Translations under genes and position numbers: made by a program
The notes under the pieces: model-generated
Told to the model about the DNA's origin: nothing
The model's input: only the letters and a program-made list of their open reading frames with translations
The model's database searches: none
Source of the DNA: Panacibacter ginsenosidivorans
Lineage (GTDB): Bacteria; Bacteroidota; Bacteroidia; Chitinophagales; Chitinophagaceae
Direction: 5' to 3'
NCBI RefSeq assembly: GCF_007971225.1
Contig: NZ_CP042435.1
Span: 3,909,501 to 3,973,500, forward strand
Length of the DNA stretch: 64,000 nucleotides
Part shown: positions 8,007 to 16,831 of the stretch, piece after piece
How positions within the stretch are numbered: the stretch's first letter is position 1
How the letters are laid out: each line of letters begins with the position of its first letter

Positions 8007-10832
8007 CTACCATGGAATATCCCGGCTTAATTTATTTAGTTGAAAAACATCAAGGTTGATATTAAAAGAAATGTTTTTGGCAAAACGGTTATCACCAATA
8101 TAAGATTTGAAATAATCGCTATACACTTTGCTGTATAGTAAAGGAAAATAAATATTCAGGCAATTTCTAAATAAGGAAACCTGTAAACCTCCATCATATA
8201 AAAATTTACCTGCTGCTTCATCATCTTTCCACACTTCACTGTATGTACCAATGTCAAGGAATAATTTGATCGGCAGCTTAAATGGCAAAATATTTAGCGG
8301 ATTTATTTTATCTGGTATATCGCCACTCAGGTTTATAGCAACAAGCCAATCATCAGATTTGCCAATTTTCTCTCCTAACAGGTCTGTTCTTACTTTAAAG
8401 AAACCATCCCGCTCCATGATCTGCTGACTTTGCCAGCCTTCAAATTCATTTCTGCCGATGAAGTAATTACTGAATGTATAATCTTCATCACCCTTTGGAC
8501 CGGTCATATTTAAATTGGTCTTGTAACTACTGAAGGAATTATCATTATTAAGTTTAAAATATTTGCCTGCGAATATCCTTGCTGTTACGCCTTGCTTCGT
8601 TTCATTGTAATTGAAGAAATATTTCCCTGTAAAACCAATACGTAGAAAGTCTTTGCCCTGGTCTATTGTAACATTAGCATTGTATGGATAAAGTTTTCGG
8701 TTATTTTCATAAGTAACTTTCAACTGATTGATGACTGAATGATTTGGTTCTTTAAATGCAAGATCAAATGTATCTGTTGCTGTAGTAACATTTTTAAAAT
8801 TGAGTTCATCCTGGTTTAGTATAAAACTTCTTAGCTGGAAGATCCATTTACTCTTCTCACGAAGATCTTTGTTATATAAGGATAGTTTAACTGAAGGAAC
8901 AATTCTTATTAAACCTAAAAACAATTTAGGGTTATATTCATCTTCATAATCATTAATAGAATAATGCATGCCGCTTACAGAAGTCTCCAGCCATGTTCTT
9001 TTAGTAAAATGATTATACGAAAGCCTTGCTGCGCCAGTAACTGTGCTGCTGCCTGTTGCATACATTGGCGCTATAAGAAATTGAAATTTTTGTAACGGCA
9101 ATTGACAGTTGTGTATCATTCCACCGATCATTACTTTGTCATAATTGTTATAACCAACCAGTGGTGTTAAAGTAATGTATTTGTACTTTTCATTAAATCC
9201 CGGAATGCCAAATCTGAATTTGGTGGTCGTTTTTATTTTGCTGCTATCAACAGCACCTGTTGTATATAATTTATTAAACACACTTGAAAGATTCCTGCCT
9301 GTAACTTCTTCTGCAGTTTTTTTCAGATCATCCGGTTGTGGATGTTTAAATGCAAAATTGCTATAGTATCGCTGCGCTATTTTTAAAAGTGTGTCTTTGC
9401 CAACAACAGTCCCTAAATATTCCATCCAGTCTGCAGTCTTTTCATATACATCGGCGCCGTAATTAAATTCACTATATGCATCGCTTGTGAGATCTATAGG
9501 TTGATCTTTTTTAAGTCCCATTGTAGTATTAAGTAAAACATGCACACCTGAACCGTTCAAGCCGGACAAATCAAGATCTTTTACTTTTTCATCAACAGCA
9601 GGATGATATTTTTCCCTGTATCTTCTTTCTACATATGTATTAATGCCTTCATCCATCCATGCATGATCTCTTTCATTCGTTGACAAAATACCCATTAACC
9701 AGTTGTGACCAATTTCATGTGCCATCGTTGCATCCACTTCCATTTCACTCGATTCTGTTATCATCGTGATCATCGGGTATTCCATGCTGGTGGCATATTT
9801 CACTGATTGCGGTGCAGACACAACATTCACAGTGGGATAAGGGTATTCACCAAATTGTTTACTGTAAAAACGGATAGCATTCTTTGTAAACTTTATACTG
9901 TTTGCATAGATTTCTGCATTTTCAGGAAGTATATAACAACTTGCCTTTACTATATGTGTAGACAGTTGGATGGTGTCTGTTTTTACAATAAATCTTTTAT
10001 CGGCAAACCATGCAAAATCTGTTACACTATCTGCTGAGTAAGTGTAAATTTTTTGTTTGAATGAAGAAGGAATATTCTCATCTTCTTCTTTTTCCTTTTT
10101 AGGAAAGAAAGGCTTTTTCGTTTTAGTTGTTTTATCAGGAGTGGCATTTTTCTTTAACGTTGGCCCGGCCTCTGTTACCGTTAACATCCCTGTTGCAGCA
10201 ACTTTGTAATTTTCCGGTAATGTTATGCTCACTTTATAACTGCCAAAATCATTATAGAATTCACCCTGGTCAAGGTATGGCATCGCATGCCATCCATCTT
10301 TATCATACAGTGCTGCTTTGGGATACCATTGTGTAACAGCATAGAATTGATCGCTGTAACCACCACGCGAAAAAAGATAGGGCAGCTTTACATGAAACGG
10401 CGTTGAAATAAAAACAGATTGTTTTGGCGCCAGTGCTGTTGGCAATGTTAGTTTAATAATATCAATATCTTTTGTTTCTTCAGGTATAACGGTTACATCA
10501 GCAACTTTAAAATCAAGGCGATTGATATAGCCACGTTTTTCTTCTGACGAAAAATAAAAATCTGTGCGATCATTTTTTAGGAGTTGTTCACTAAAAGCAG
10601 TGCGGTCATTCTTATATGCATTGGGCCAGAGATGTATAAAAACATAGCGCAACGTATCCGGTGAGTTATTAATGTATTCCATTTTTTCAAAACCGGTAAG
10701 TGTATTGTCTTCATCATTCAGCGATACATCGATGATATAGTTAACATGCTGCTGCCAGTACGTTTGCTGGCTAAAACTACTTACGCAAAAGAATAGAAAA
10801 ATAAAAACCATTCCGGTTAATCTCACAAACAA
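8007..10832 (-). CDS. Secreted M1 family metallopeptidase with C-terminal barrel-like region
   Basis: A 941-residue zinc aminopeptidase-type protein. The signal peptide is MFVRLTGMVFIFLFFCVSSFSQ with cleavage near residue 22. The gluzincin motif HEIGHNW (near 370) is followed 18 residues later by the third zinc ligand Glu in WMDEGINTYVE, as in M1 peptidases. After about residue 540 the sequence changes to alternating aromatic and polar strands (YKYITLTPLVGYN, GAARLSYNHFTK, KNISFNINLDVFQL) and ends in Trp, which resembles an outer-membrane beta barrel. A passenger peptidase tethered to the outer membrane is therefore plausible, but that is inference. It is co-transcribed with the downstream acyltransferase-like gene. 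Confidence 0.88.
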   Translation of the reverse strand: MFVRLTGMVFIFLFFCVSSFSQQTYWQQHVNYIIDVSLNDEDNTLTGFEKMEYINNSPDTLRYVFIHLWPNAYKNDRTAFSEQLLKNDRTDFYFSSEEKRGYINRLDFKVADVTVIPEETKDIDIIKLTLPTALAPKQSVFISTPFHVKLPYLFSRGGYSDQFYAVTQWYPKAALYDKDGWHAMPYLDQGEFYNDFGSYKVSITLPENYKVAATGMLTVTEAGPTLKKNATPDKTTKTKKPFFPKKEKEEDENIPSSFKQKIYTYSADSVTDFAWFADKRFIVKTDTIQLSTHIVKASCYILPENAEIYANSIKFTKNAIRFYSKQFGEYPYPTVNVVSAPQSVKYATSMEYPMITMITESSEMEVDATMAHEIGHNWLMGILSTNERDHAWMDEGINTYVERRYREKYHPAVDEKVKDLDLSGLNGSGVHVLLNTTMGLKKDQPIDLTSDAYSEFNYGADVYEKTADWMEYLGTVVGKDTLLKIAQRYYSNFAFKHPQPDDLKKTAEEVTGRNLSSVFNKLYTTGAVDSSKIKTTTKFRFGIPGFNEKYKYITLTPLVGYNNYDKVMIGGMIHNCQLPLQKFQFLIAPMYATGSSTVTGAARLSYNHFTKRTWLETSVSGMHYSINDYEDEYNPKLFLGLIRIVPSVKLSLYNKDLREKSKWIFQLRSFILNQDELNFKNVTTATDTFDLAFKEPNHSVINQLKVTYENNRKLYPYNANVTIDQGKDFLRIGFTGKYFFNYNETKQGVTARIFAGKYFKLNNDNSFSSYKTNLNMTGPKGDEDYTFSNYFIGRNEFEGWQSQQIMERDGFFKVRTDLLGEKIGKSDDWLVAINLSGDIPDKINPLNILPFKLPIKLFLDIGTYSEVWKDDEAAGKFLYDGGLQVSLFRNCLNIYFPLLYSKVYSDYFKSYIGDNRFAKNISFNINLDVFQLNKLSRDIPW

Positions 10833-10927
10833 TTATTTTGGCTTGAAGATACAGAGAAGAATTAATGTGAAAGTATGAGAAATAAGCAAACTAAAAATTC
10901 AAATAAAATAAAAATTAGTAAGATAAA

Positions 10928-11130
10928 TTTTTATGAGCCAGGCAATAGTTTTTATGGCATCGTTTGTTGCGTCGCACTCTTGTACGAGGCCTAAGTTTCG
11001 GCAATCTGCAGTCAGGTTTCAGATAAATAAACTTTGCTTACTGAATGCTGATAGCTCATACCTGTTCCAAACGTACAAGTGAGTGACACAACGAAAGCCT
11101 AAAAGAAGTACAGTAGTTGGGTAAATAATT
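10928..11130 (+). repeat. Dispersed palindromic repeat, paired unit D (type 1 / type 2 ends)
   Basis: The left core TTGCGTCGCACTCTTGTAC (10967-10985) and right core GTACAAGTGAGTGACACAAC (11073-11092) flank an 87-bp interior. The left arm begins TTTTTATGAGCCAGGC and the right arm continues with CGAAAGCCT. It fills the 350-bp gap between the M1 peptidase start and the sugar transferase stop; I see no gene in that gap. Confidence 0.9.
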
Positions 11131-11184
11131 TTGTACTTGTATTTCATGTACACATCTTCATATGCTCACATTTGCACATTGACT

Positions 11185-12609
11185 TTATTTTCCTTTCCCG
11201 GAAAAAATGATCTTTAATGTGTATACCATTATCTTAAGATCGAGCAGCAGAGAAACATTTTCTATGTACACAAGATCGTACTTCATGCGTTTGATCATTT
11301 GATCCACTGAAGAAGCGTAACCAAAATGAACCATACCCCAGGAAGTCAATCCTGGCTTTACTTTCAGCAGATAGCGGTAATAAGGAGTTTGGGCATTTAT
11401 TTGTTCTATATAAAATTTTCTTTCGGGACGTGGGCCTACAAAAGTCATTTCACCTGTCAGTATATTCCAGAGTTGTGGCAATTCATCTATTCGCCATTTA
11501 CGCATGAACCGGCCCCAGGGGGTCATACGCGGATCATTTTCGGAAGAAAGCGCCGGGCCATCTTTCTCAGCATCCATATACATAGACCTGAATTTATGAA
11601 TGATAAAAGGCTTGCCTTTGTAACCAATGCGTTCCTGTGAAAATATAATACTGCCGGGCGAAGAAATTTTTGTTTTAATAGCGGCAAAGATCATTAATGG
11701 ACTTAACAAAAGCATTGTAATAAGGGAAGCTGCAACATCTATCAAACGTTTTATATTCCGCTGCCACGCTGGCATTAAACCTGTATCTATATCTATCAAT
11801 ACGGCATCCAATATATTTTCTGTTTTTACGGCACCGGAAAGAATTTCATAAGTATCTGGTACCAGTTTTACTTCCACATCTTTTTCACTAAGCCTGCTAA
11901 TAACTTCTTCTTTAAGCATTGCATCGTTTTTATCAAGCGCTACAATTACACGCTGCACATGTTTTTGATGTATGATATTTTCCATCGAAGCAAGATCCCC
12001 AAGACAAGTGAGTGATTTTGTTAGCCCATTTTTTTGTGCCGGGTCTGTAGATACAAAACCAATAATGTCATAGCCGGTAACCCTGTTACTTTTTCTTATT
12101 TCCCTGAAAGCGTCAGAGGCTTTGCGGTTATTACCGATGATAATGGTTTTAAAAGAGAACTTCCCTGCGGCCAGTTGTTTTTTGGCAATGCTTATAATGA
12201 TAAATCTTCCTGTAGTTGTTACAATGGTCTGAAAGATCAGCAATGAAAAGAAAGTAGTATAGAAATAGGTATAAGTTCTTTCGCTGTCGTTCATGAATAG
12301 TACAAACAAAAGAATAATAGAGCCCGTAAAAGCCTGTATAAAACTGCTGTTGAAATCTGTAAGCCTCGACCTCTTGTACACTGATTTGTTGTATGCACCC
12401 ATAACGGAGTAAAGACCCAGCCAAAACAACACTGTAAGCATAAGAGATATGGGAAAATAAGTATCTTCTGTAAATAAGCGAGTAAGCGTTTGAGGATTTT
12501 CCTGCAGTTGAATTTTTCGCTGCAGTGCAATACCCGTCCATACTATAGCGGATGCAAAAATATCGCTGATTATATAAGTGCTTATGTGTATTGGCCGGGA
12601 GTTTTGCAT
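11185..12609 (-). CDS. Polyprenyl-phosphate sugar phosphotransferase (WcaJ/undecaprenyl-P glucose-1-P transferase type)
   Basis: A 474-residue membrane enzyme that starts surface polysaccharide units by moving a sugar-1-phosphate onto undecaprenyl phosphate. Four to five N-terminal hydrophobic segments (to about residue 130) are followed by a nucleotide-binding-like domain (FKTIIIGNNRKASDAFREI) with a role in regulation, then a membrane hairpin (VAASLITMLLLSPLMIFAA) and the catalytic Bac_transf domain: FSQERIGYKGKPFIIHKFRS, RIDELPQLWNILTGEM and FVGPRPER. These motifs are diagnostic. It lies 10 bases downstream of the Gfo/Idh/MocA gene and is likely co-transcribed. The sugar (glucose, galactose or an amino sugar) cannot be told from sequence. 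No other polysaccharide genes are nearby. Confidence 0.92.
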   Translation of the reverse strand: MQNSRPIHISTYIISDIFASAIVWTGIALQRKIQLQENPQTLTRLFTEDTYFPISLMLTVLFWLGLYSVMGAYNKSVYKRSRLTDFNSSFIQAFTGSIILLFVLFMNDSERTYTYFYTTFFSLLIFQTIVTTTGRFIIISIAKKQLAAGKFSFKTIIIGNNRKASDAFREIRKSNRVTGYDIIGFVSTDPAQKNGLTKSLTCLGDLASMENIIHQKHVQRVIVALDKNDAMLKEEVISRLSEKDVEVKLVPDTYEILSGAVKTENILDAVLIDIDTGLMPAWQRNIKRLIDVAASLITMLLLSPLMIFAAIKTKISSPGSIIFSQERIGYKGKPFIIHKFRSMYMDAEKDGPALSSENDPRMTPWGRFMRKWRIDELPQLWNILTGEMTFVGPRPERKFYIEQINAQTPYYRYLLKVKPGLTSWGMVHFGYASSVDQMIKRMKYDLVYIENVSLLLDLKIMVYTLKIIFSGKGK

Positions 12610-12619
12610 GCTGATTATA

Positions 12620-13597
12620 TCAAGCGGGAATATTGTTTGTGCTTATCTTTTCCAAAATACGATGCGCCACTTCCATTGCAAGAAAGCCATCTATTTCTGA
12701 AACGGCTGTTGGTTTGTTATTTATAATGGCATCTACAAAAGAAGCAAGCTCTTCTTTTATCGCATTTAAAGGTTTTGTTTCCGGGTTTATAACTGAGATC
12801 GTTTTTGTACCTCCACCCGGCGTTTCAAGATCAAAAGAAAAAGCATTTACATCACCTTCTTCATGCAATTTTATGATCTCTGTTTTTTTCTCTAAGAAGT
12901 CTATGCCAATGTATGCATCTTTTTGAAACACCCGCATCTTGCGCATTCGTTTCATGCTAATGCGGCTGCTGGTAAGGTTGGCCACACAACCATTATTAAA
13001 TTCAATGCGTACGTTGGCAATATCCGGCGTTTCAGTCATTACCGCTACACCGCTGGCGTAAATATTTTTTACATCACTTTTTACAATGCTCAGAATAATG
13101 TCGATATCATGTATCATCAGATCGAGTATCACACTCACTTCTGTGCCACGCGGATTAAATTGTGCCAGCCTGTGTACTTCAATAAAACCCGGGTTCAGTT
13201 TCATATTCTTTATAGCCAGGAACGCAGGGTTAAATCTTTCCACATGGCCAACCTGTATTTTCACGCCGGCTTCCCTTGCCATTTTTACTATTTGCCTGCC
13301 CTCATCAATGGTATTGGCTAATGGTTTTTCTACAAATACATGTTTACCTGCACGTATAGCTGCTTCACATAAAACAAAGTGGTGATTGGTAGGGGCCACA
13401 ATATCTGCCGCATCAATTTTAGCCAGCAGGCTGGTTACATCATCAAACCTCTTTAAACCGTATTTTTCAATTACTTCTTTGGCAACTGCATCATTCGGAT
13501 CGTAAAAGCCAACAAGCTCAACGCCTTCAATTTCCTTCCAGTTATTCAAATGAAATTTTCCCAGGTGACCAACACCAAAAACACCAACTTTCAGCAT
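12620..13597 (-). CDS. Gfo/Idh/MocA family NAD(P)-dependent oxidoreductase
   Basis: A 325-residue dehydrogenase. The N-terminal Rossmann fold has GVFGVGHLGKFHL (residues 5-17). The EKP motif that contacts cofactor and substrate lies in HVFVEKPLAN near residue 95. The conserved Asp/His pair of the C-terminal domain is seen in DLMIHDIDIILS near 170. The family oxidises or epimerises sugars and amino sugars, including nucleotide sugars. Since it sits directly upstream of the polyprenyl-phosphate sugar transferase in the same transcription unit, a role in preparing an envelope sugar is a reasonable inference, but the substrate is unknown. Confidence 0.88.
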   Translation of the reverse strand: MLKVGVFGVGHLGKFHLNNWKEIEGVELVGFYDPNDAVAKEVIEKYGLKRFDDVTSLLAKIDAADIVAPTNHHFVLCEAAIRAGKHVFVEKPLANTIDEGRQIVKMAREAGVKIQVGHVERFNPAFLAIKNMKLNPGFIEVHRLAQFNPRGTEVSVILDLMIHDIDIILSIVKSDVKNIYASGVAVMTETPDIANVRIEFNNGCVANLTSSRISMKRMRKMRVFQKDAYIGIDFLEKKTEIIKLHEEGDVNAFSFDLETPGGGTKTISVINPETKPLNAIKEELASFVDAIINNKPTAVSEIDGFLAMEVAHRILEKISTNNIPA

Positions 13598-13692
13598 ATA
13601 AAAAATTTGCCTGTAAAGATAAGGGATTGCAGATTGCAGCTTTTGGATTTGAACTATTCATGAGTGTTATTAGCTTACCTTTTTATGAAGCA

Positions 13693-13755
13693 TTATACCA
13701 ACTGTTGTTTTACATGGCATCACCTGTTGCGTCGCAAGCACTTCAGCTTTAGGTT
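13693..13755 (+). repeat. Dispersed repeat, solitary degenerate type 1 arm (E)
   Basis: The outer arm ACATGGCATCACCTG is followed by TTGCGTCGCAAGCACTTCAG from 13727; the distal part of the core departs from CTCTTGTAC. There is no matching second arm. It lies in the divergent gap upstream of a small unknown gene. Confidence 0.65.
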
Positions 13756-13855
13756 CATTGGGCAAATTAATACACAATAATTCTATAAAAAGTAACACGT
13801 TAATTTAAATTATTATTTAATGGTGTGTTGGCAAGCTATTTGAAATTTTAAAAGT

Positions 13856-14095
13856 ATGAGCATACTGGAAGAAATACATTTTGCACTTTATCATAATGGT
13901 AAATTACATGCAGTAACAGCTACTCCATATTTATTTCCCGTTGAAAACGGAATGCCTGCTTGTTTTAATGCCAAACTGGATGACAAAAATATTGGCGATA
14001 TTAAGCGTAGTGAACATAAATGGGAGAATGAAAATATTGCAGACGAAGAGTTGCTTTCCAAGATAGGCAGCTTTCTATGTTCAAAATATAAATGA
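13856..14095 (+). CDS. Small protein of unknown function
   Basis: A 79-residue soluble protein, MSILEEIHFALYHNGKLHA and onward. No signal peptide, membrane segment or recognised domain. It has a balanced amino-acid composition, an A-rich stretch just before the ATG, and sits alone between two solitary repeat arms, about 230 bases upstream of pbpC. The reading frame is the only substantial one in this stretch, which is the main support for it being a gene. It could be a lineage-specific protein; no function is offered. Confidence 0.5.
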   Translation: MSILEEIHFALYHNGKLHAVTATPYLFPVENGMPACFNAKLDDKNIGDIKRSEHKWENENIADEELLSKIGSFLCSKYK

Positions 14096-14114
14096 TCATT
14101 GTTGAGTTTTATTC

Positions 14115-14160
14115 TTAATGTAAAAGGGTGCGACGCAACAGTTGATGCTAAAAGAACGAT
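14115..14160 (-). repeat. Dispersed repeat, solitary type 1 arm (F)
   Basis: The core GGGTGCGACGCAAC (14126-14139), the reverse complement of the type 1 end, is followed by AGTTGATGCTAAAAG, matching the outer-arm pattern. The partner arm is not seen. Confidence 0.6.
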
Positions 14161-14325
14161 AGCCGTATGCAAAAAGAAAAATGTTAATTACTGCGCTTCT
14201 TTTGAAATACGCACTAAACTAATTATAAAATTCCCGAATTTTAAAAGCATAATTATTGCTTCATCAACCTTCTTATTTACATAAAAAAATATTCGGCTAA
14301 ATTAAAGATCAGGTTCATTATTCCT

Positions 14326-16665
14326 GTGGCACTGCTTATTTGGTTTGTACTTTGTTTGTCCTCGAAACTTTTTCTTGCGCCAACCAGTTTTGTAATTACA
14401 GATAAAGACGATCAGCTGTTGAATGCATCTATTGCAGCAGATGGGCAATGGCGTTTTCCTTACGATGAAAATGTTCCTGAAAAATTTATTCAATGCATTA
14501 CAACTTTTGAAGACAAAAGATTTTTTTATCATCCCGGTGTTGACCCCCTTGCTTTAGGAAGGGCGCTGGTACAAAATATAAAAAATGGTTCCGTTGTAAG
14601 CGGTGGCAGCACATTAACGATGCAGGTTATACGCATGCATGAACAAAACAATGAACGTTCTTTATGGAATAAACTCAAAGAAACTATTCTTGCATTACGG
14701 CTGGAATTTTCTTACAACAAAAACGAGATACTTGCATTGTATGCATCCAATGCGCCATTCGGCAGTAATGTAGTAGGGCTTGATGCGGCATCGTGGCGTT
14801 ATTATGGAAGAGCACCTTCTTCCTTAAGCTGGGGTGAAACAGCAGCGTTGGCTGTATTGCCTAATGCTCCTTCGTTGGTGCATCCCGGTAAGAACAGAAA
14901 TGAATTATTGCGCAAACGGAATTCCTTACTGGATAAATTAGTTGAAGCAAAATTTATTGATGCAACAACAGCCGGTCTTGCAAAACTTGAACCATTGCCA
15001 GGTGCGCCGAAACCCTTACCGCAATTGGCTCCGCACTTACTAGACAGGTTTAAGAAAGATTATGCTGCTAATAAAAATGCGAATAACCTTACATATGCAC
15101 AAACAACCGTAGACATTAATTTACAAAGGCAAATCAACAGCATTATTCTGCAGCATCATAACCAGCTAAAAGGAAATCAGATTAATAATGCTGCAGCAAT
15201 GATTGTTGAAGTAGAAACAGGAAACATTCTTGCATATACCGGGAATGTTTATCTTCCCGATGATTCATTATTGCAGAGCAATGTAGATGTGCTTGCTTCC
15301 AAACGCAGCCCGGGCAGTACTTTGAAGCCATTGTTGTATGCGTCTTTACTTTCTGAAGGAACATTATTACCAAGGCAGCTTGTAACAGATATTCCAACAC
15401 AAATTGGAGGGTACATGCCGGAGAATTTTGATCTTGGTTACGATGGTGCTGTTCCCGCAAATCGTGCATTGGCAAGAAGTTTAAATATACCCGCAGTAAG
15501 AATGTTGATGCAATACAAGTATCAGCGTTTTTATGATGTCTTGAAGCAATGTGGCTTTACTACATTGAACAATCCCGCAGGTTTTTATGGAATGAGTTTA
15601 ATACTCGGCGGTTGTGAAATATCTCCTTATGAATTAGCTGGTGTTTACAGCAGCATGGCAAGAATGTATATTCATGAACACAATAACAAAGACAAATGGA
15701 ATAGCGATGATTGGTTCATGCCTAAGTATACTCCGTCGACTGCCGGCGGTCGACAGTCGACGGAAAAGCAAACACAACTCTTCGATTACACATCTATCTG
15801 GAATACATTCAATGCAATGAATGAAGTAATGCGCCCAGGTGAAGAAGGCTTATGGGGTTTATTTTCTTCTGCACAACATATTGCATGGAAGACCGGTACC
15901 AGTTTTGGTTTTCGAGATGGATGGGCGGTTGGTTTTACACCAAAGTATTGTGTAATTGTTTGGGTGGGCAATACCACAGGCGAAGGCAGACCTGACCTTA
16001 CCGGTATCAACACAGCGGCACCAATCCTATTCGAAATATTTCGTTTGTTACCAACGTCAAAATGGTTTGAGCCACCAGCGTCCGGGTTTATGTATATGCC
16101 AGTGTGTCATCAATCAGGTTATAAAGCAGGGCCCGATTGCCCCGATGTAGATACGCTCATGGTTTCGGAGCGTGCTGCAAAAGCTGCAATATGTCCTTAT
16201 CATCGCATCATTCATCTTGATGCATCGGGCAATTATCGTGTTACTGAAAATTGTATGTCTCCTGCAGATATGAAACATGTTTCATGGTTTGTATTGCCGC
16301 CAACGGTTGAATATTATTATAAACAGCGACATGGGGATTATAAAACCTTGCCACCTTTTATGCCCGATTGTGTTGATGAAAATATAAAACCTGTTGACAT
16401 TATTTACCCCGATGAAAATGCACGTATTTATGTACCGTTGGAAATATCTGGCAATCGTGGGAAAACAATATTTGCTGCAACAAATCGCAATAATAAAGCA
16501 AAATTATTCTGGCATCTCGATGATACTTACATTGGCACTACAACACAGTTCCATCAAATGGCTGTTGATCCTTCGCCTGGCCTGCATACACTTACTATTG
16601 TGGATGAAAATGGAGAAAGTGTTACAAGACATTTTGAGATTTTGCAAAAGAAAAAAGATGAGTAA
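14326..16665 (+). CDS. pbpC: Penicillin-binding protein 1C
   Basis: A bifunctional peptidoglycan synthase of at least 779 residues. The GT51 transglycosylase domain shows the catalytic Glu in TTFEDKRFFYHPGVDP (near 60) and GGSTLTMQVIRM. The transpeptidase domain has the SxxK motif in SPGSTLKPL (near 330), ARSLNIPAVRM, and KTGTSFGFRDGWAVGF (near 522). A C-terminal BiPBP_C-like segment ends the protein. The first conventional start is GTG at 14326, but the frame stays open for 27 more codons upstream, and from ATA at 14281 it reads as a basic stretch (KKYSAKLKIRF) before the membrane helix. The true start may therefore be a rare codon. A perfect GTCGAC-containing palindrome interrupts the transpeptidase domain near residues 470-480. 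Confidence 0.93.
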   Translation: MALLIWFVLCLSSKLFLAPTSFVITDKDDQLLNASIAADGQWRFPYDENVPEKFIQCITTFEDKRFFYHPGVDPLALGRALVQNIKNGSVVSGGSTLTMQVIRMHEQNNERSLWNKLKETILALRLEFSYNKNEILALYASNAPFGSNVVGLDAASWRYYGRAPSSLSWGETAALAVLPNAPSLVHPGKNRNELLRKRNSLLDKLVEAKFIDATTAGLAKLEPLPGAPKPLPQLAPHLLDRFKKDYAANKNANNLTYAQTTVDINLQRQINSIILQHHNQLKGNQINNAAAMIVEVETGNILAYTGNVYLPDDSLLQSNVDVLASKRSPGSTLKPLLYASLLSEGTLLPRQLVTDIPTQIGGYMPENFDLGYDGAVPANRALARSLNIPAVRMLMQYKYQRFYDVLKQCGFTTLNNPAGFYGMSLILGGCEISPYELAGVYSSMARMYIHEHNNKDKWNSDDWFMPKYTPSTAGGRQSTEKQTQLFDYTSIWNTFNAMNEVMRPGEEGLWGLFSSAQHIAWKTGTSFGFRDGWAVGFTPKYCVIVWVGNTTGEGRPDLTGINTAAPILFEIFRLLPTSKWFEPPASGFMYMPVCHQSGYKAGPDCPDVDTLMVSERAAKAAICPYHRIIHLDASGNYRVTENCMSPADMKHVSWFVLPPTVEYYYKQRHGDYKTLPPFMPDCVDENIKPVDIIYPDENARIYVPLEISGNRGKTIFAATNRNNKAKLFWHLDDTYIGTTTQFHQMAVDPSPGLHTLTIVDENGESVTRHFEILQKKKDE
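15733..15763. repeat. Palindrome inside pbpC coding sequence
   Basis: CCGTCGACTG and CAGTCGACGG form a perfect 10-bp inverted repeat around an 11-bp spacer that itself contains CGGTCGAC. The insertion keeps the frame and encodes the low-complexity linker STAGGRQSTEK. A related word (CTGTCGACAG) occurs in the interior of repeat unit A near 4016. Confidence 0.8.
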
Positions 16666-16675
16666 TTTATGTACC

Positions 16676-16826
16676 AAACTTCAGAATATAAATTAAGCTT
16701 CTGTTGCGTCGCACACTTGTGCTGCAAAAAATAGTTGCACCACTTATTGTTCAATTTATATTCTGTTGATGAAGTGATTGCGACGCAACGATGCTGCCAT
16801 GAAAAGCTACAGGCCGGTATTTAAAA
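16676..16826. repeat. Dispersed palindromic repeat, paired unit G (both ends type 1)
   Basis: The left core TTGCGTCGCACACTTGTGC (16704-16722) and a right arm GATGAAGTGATTGCGACGCAA (about 16768-16788) continue into CGATGCTGCCATGAAAAGC. The right end is the variant in which GTACAAG is replaced by a GATGAA-type sequence, as in units N and P. It lies between the convergent pbpC and rhomboid genes. Confidence 0.85.
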
Positions 16827-16831
16827 AATAT

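Noticed and set aside
14099-14284. 61-codon frame between the small unknown gene and pbpC
   Set aside because: It runs through repeat arm F and has no protein-like features.
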